Shown piece by piece: positions 6,723 through 7,767 of a stretch of DNA of 7,767 nucleotides (its first letter is position 1; each line of letters opens with the position of its first letter). The position numbers were made by a program, and so were the translations under genes. This DNA is from Bacteroidales bacterium (GTDB lineage Bacteria > Bacteroidota > Bacteroidia > Bacteroidales > Muribaculaceae). Below the pieces are notes generated by a model. The model was not told the DNA's origin and did no database searches. It saw only the letters and a list, made by a program, of their open reading frames with translations. The stretch is from assembly GCA_019415705.1 (NCBI GenBank), contig DXYS01000094.1:34220-41986 (forward strand), written 5' to 3'.

Positions 6723-6761
6723 AAAAACAGCCCGCGTCAAGCTGACGTGACAGCAGGCTGT
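6723..6761 (-). terminator. Minus-strand terminator hairpin upstream of the AI-2E-family gene
   Basis: The outer stem pairs ACAGCC (6727-6732) with GGCTGT (6756-6761); inside it CGTCA (6735-6739) pairs with TGACG (6743-6747) over a 3-nt loop. On the minus strand the stem ends in GGGCTGTTTTTAT, the form of an intrinsic terminator. The only transcript I can see pointing at it is small RNA 2, whose own terminator lies 70 nt earlier. It may therefore be a back-up terminator giving a longer isoform of about 170 nt, or it may end an unrecognised short RNA. Confidence 0.5.
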
Positions 6762-6830
6762 ATATATAATTTTAAAGGTTTATGTTAGGGTTAGCTTAAA
6801 TGCTGATATAAATTATAAAAACATCTATAT

Positions 6831-6860
6831 AAAAAAATTGATTGTCTCCCGACAACCAAT
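6831..6860 (-). terminator. Intrinsic terminator of small RNA 2
   Basis: Positions 6837-6846 pair with 6851-6860 around a 4-nt loop (GGGA in the minus-strand RNA), followed by seven U (6837-6831). The single plus-strand A-C mismatch (6841 with 6856) becomes U-G in the minus-strand RNA, so the structure is fully paired only in that direction. Confidence 0.8.
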
Positions 6861-6892
6861 CCAGTTAACCTTAAATCTATACCATGAAAAAC
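6831..6892 (-). ncRNA. Predicted small RNA 2, about 62 nt, paralogue of small RNA 1
   Basis: It has the same architecture as small RNA 1, over 4 kb away: a minus-strand -7 box, a conserved block starting GTTTTTCATGGTATAG (from 6892) and ending GGTTA at 6866, a short linker, a 10-bp stem and seven U. Outside the 27-nt block and the promoter box the two copies differ, including most stem bases, yet stem length, the position of the single wobble and total length agree. That pattern suggests selection for an RNA rather than recent duplication. The 5' block is antisense to a UAUACCAUGAAAAAC initiation region. Read on the plus strand, the same bases form only a 7-codon frame starting Met-Lys-Asn, which the other copy does not preserve. 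Confidence 0.72.
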
Positions 6893-6898
6893 ACATTG

Positions 6899-6929
6899 CA
6901 AATTTAAGCCGCATCCCGTAAATGCGCAA
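6899..6929 (-). promoter_or_regulatory. Predicted promoter of small RNA 2
   Basis: On the minus strand TTG (6929-6927), a 20-nt spacer and TAAATTTG (6906-6899) match the Bacteroidetes consensus in sequence and spacing. The expected start, about 5-7 nt after the box, coincides with the first base of the conserved block. Confidence 0.68.
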
Positions 6930-7105
6930 GCAAAACGACAATAAAAACACATTGTTTTAACATTTATTATATCACATTGCAAAACAAAACGCCGTTTTGC
7001 TGTCAAATAGGTCGTTTAAATCGTTAATTCAAGCAAAATGACACACCATTAAAAATCAAGCACTAAATTATGCCGAATAGCCCACTAAACACATTTTAAC
7101 ATGCA

Positions 7106-7224
7106 AGCATCTCGGAGAGATGCTGATGCGGCCGGACGGCCGCTTTCAACCCCGAATTAAGCGCGCAGCGCGTATTTGGGGTAACCTGTGTCATAAACAT
7201 AAATTTTTCTCGGAGAGAATAAAC
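7106..7224 (+). repeat. Composite multi-hairpin repeat, copy C
   Basis: Hairpin 1 is AGCATCTC-GGA-GAGATGCT (7106-7124). Hairpin 2 is GCGGCC-GGAC-GGCCGC (7128-7143). Hairpin 3 pairs CCCCGAAT (7150-7157) with ATTTGGGG (7174-7181), with one wobble, around a GCGC-GCA-GCGC mini-hairpin. A 22-nt spacer and the invariant 21-nt tail (7204-7224) complete it. Compared with copy A, the hairpin 1 core changes a C-G pair to T-A and hairpin 2 changes T-A to C-G, both preserving pairing. A 63-codon frame (7120-7311) runs through it, but nothing in that frame is shared with the other copies. No promoter or terminator was recognised around the copy. Confidence 0.7.
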
Positions 7225-7366
7225 CAAAATGCACAACACAAAGTTTTGACTACCAACCAAATGAAGATACGCGCCTCCAGCACGTATACGTATATAATTG
7301 ATTGCCAATAATATATACCGAAGGCATGTCCCTACGATCATATGCAATCAGTGTTCTGCAACACCC

Positions 7367-7396
7367 CCATTAAATCTCTCCGAGATAGATTAATGG
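7367..7396 (-). repeat. Hairpin carrying the GGA-loop motif, 3' of the lipoprotein gene
   Basis: CCATTAA (7367-7373) pairs with TTAATGG (7390-7396), and ATCTC (7374-7378) pairs with GAGAT (7382-7386), leaving a 3-nt bulge. Read on the minus strand, the tip is ATCTCGGAGAGAT, identical over 13 nt to hairpin 1 of copy C on the other strand. It begins 2 nt beyond the lipoprotein stop. No U-tract follows, so it is at best a transcript-end stabiliser or an atypical terminator. Confidence 0.5.
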
Positions 7397-7397
7397 C

Positions 7398-7712
7398 TCA
7401 ATCCCCTTCCCCGGGGCGGGGATTTATGATGTGCAGAGAGTCGACAAGAATCCGGCGAGCTTCATCGATATAGCTGTCGGCGGCGGCGGCGTAGCCGTGA
7501 CGACGCAGGTCGCTCTCGCGTACACGGATGGCGAGGATAGCTTTCTCGCGCGCCATTGAGCCCTCGGGGGCGACAAGCACAGAGTCTACATCGCGACGGG
7601 CGGCCTCGCGGGCGGCGGCGCAGTCCTTGGTTTTTGACGACGAACATGAAATGACACCGAAAGCGAGCCCGGCGGATAACAAACCTATAGAAAATATACG
7701 GGAAATCTTCAT
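7398..7712 (-). CDS. Small putative lipoprotein, function unknown
   Basis: Starting at the ATG at 7712-7710 gives 104 residues. An upstream in-frame ATG at 7739 would add nine residues (MCKTCTHLI) inside the preceding gene and spoil the signal peptide, so I prefer 7712. The N-terminus MKISRIFSIGLLSAGLAFGVISC is a lipoprotein signal with lipobox VISC and Cys23 as the acylated residue, followed by SSSKTKD. The mature part is short and largely helical, rich in Ala, Arg, Asp and Glu (AAAREAARRDVDS, AREKAILAIRVRESDLRRHGYAAAADSYIDEARRIL). I do not recognise a family. The start overlaps the stop of the upstream exonuclease gene in an ATGA arrangement, implying translational coupling. A GC-rich palindrome (7400-7424) covers its last codons, which encode a Pro-Arg-Pro-Gly-Glu-Gly-Asp tail. 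Confidence 0.75.
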   Translation of the reverse strand: MKISRIFSIGLLSAGLAFGVISCSSSKTKDCAAAREAARRDVDSVLVAPEGSMAREKAILAIRVRESDLRRHGYAAAADSYIDEARRILVDSLHIINPRPGEGD

Positions 7713-7767
7713 AATAAGATGAGTGCAAGTTTTGCACATGCCTCGGCGTCGTCGAGCGCATTGTGAT
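7709..7767 (-). CDS. 3'-5' exonuclease, DnaQ/RNase T (DEDDh) family, C-terminal fragment
   Basis: Only the last 18 codons are visible, reading HNALDDAEACAKLALILL and then TGA at 7711-7709; the rest lies beyond the right edge. HNALDD is the Exo III motif of DEDDh exonucleases (His, four residues, Asp), which supplies the catalytic general base and a metal-binding Asp, and the following Ala-rich helix is typical of DnaQ-like enzymes. The protein ends soon after this helix, so it is a stand-alone exonuclease domain rather than one with a C-terminal extension. The specific substrate cannot be told from this fragment. Its stop overlaps the lipoprotein start by 4 bp. Confidence 0.75.
   Translation of the reverse strand, partial: HNALDDAEACAKLALILL

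Noticed and set aside
6884..6907. A leader peptide starting Met-Lys-Asn on the plus strand (also at 2367-2378)
   Set aside because: The frame is 7 codons at one locus and 3 at the other, no gene follows in either place, and promoter and terminator signals point to the minus strand.
2177..7224. CRISPR array made of the repeated hairpins
   Set aside because: There are only three copies, two of them over 4 kb from the third, with no regular spacers and no cas genes.
7120..7311. A 63-codon plus-strand open frame over repeat copy C
   Set aside because: It starts inside hairpin 1 and is composed mostly of repeat sequence; no protein frame is conserved among copies.
7713..7739. Upstream start for the lipoprotein (MCKTCTHLI extension)
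   Set aside because: It would sit inside the exonuclease gene and place nine non-signal residues before a standard lipoprotein signal; the ATGA overlap start is simpler.
7462..7761. A 99-codon minus-strand open frame overlapping the lipoprotein gene
   Set aside because: It is Arg-rich shadow translation of two better-supported frames: the lipoprotein with its signal peptide and the HNALDD exonuclease end.

Overview
The window looks like chromosomal DNA from a member of the Bacteroidales, most plausibly a Muribaculaceae-like gut bacterium. This rests on the gene content (a LysM/PBP1-type envelope protein, a PorT-type barrel, a DUF4831 protein), moderate GC, weak Shine-Dalgarno signals, and promoters of the Bacteroidetes type (TTG, about 20 nt, TAnnTTTG). 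The genus assignment is inference.

Layout: (1) 1-2030, plus strand: the 3' part of a periplasmic-binding-protein-like gene, then 9 bp later a small outer-membrane beta-barrel gene, closed by an intrinsic terminator near 2043-2067. (2) 2031-2809, a 780-bp gap without a convincing protein gene. It holds two copies (A, B) of a structured repeat of about 120 nt, a perfect 20-bp palindrome, a predicted minus-strand small RNA with its own promoter and terminator, and the promoter of the next gene. (3) 2810-5480, plus strand: a fused NAD(P)H-hydrate epimerase/dehydratase with a degenerate epimerase motif, followed 37 bp later by an exported DUF4831 protein. (4) 5492-6646, minus strand: an AI-2E-family membrane protein, convergent with the previous gene. 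(5) 6647-7397, a second 750-bp gap: a minus-strand terminator hairpin, a second copy of the predicted small RNA, an AT-rich stretch with no recognisable signal (about 6930-7105), repeat copy C, and about 140 nt (7225-7366) where I see only a 10-bp palindrome (7282-7291). (6) 7398-7767, minus strand: a small lipoprotein gene overlapping by 4 bp the stop of a DnaQ-family exonuclease gene that runs off the window.

The coding genes are housekeeping or envelope functions. The unusual content is in the two gaps. First, two minus-strand loci share a Bacteroidetes -7 box, a nearly identical 27-nt block beginning GTTTTTCATGG, and a 10-bp terminator stem whose only non-Watson-Crick pair becomes G-U solely in the minus-strand RNA. 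The shared block is antisense to an ACCATGAAAAAC start-codon context, so these look like paralogous antisense-type sRNAs. Second, three plus-strand copies of a multi-hairpin element end in the same 21-nt sequence, with compensatory base changes between copies and GGA in the loops.
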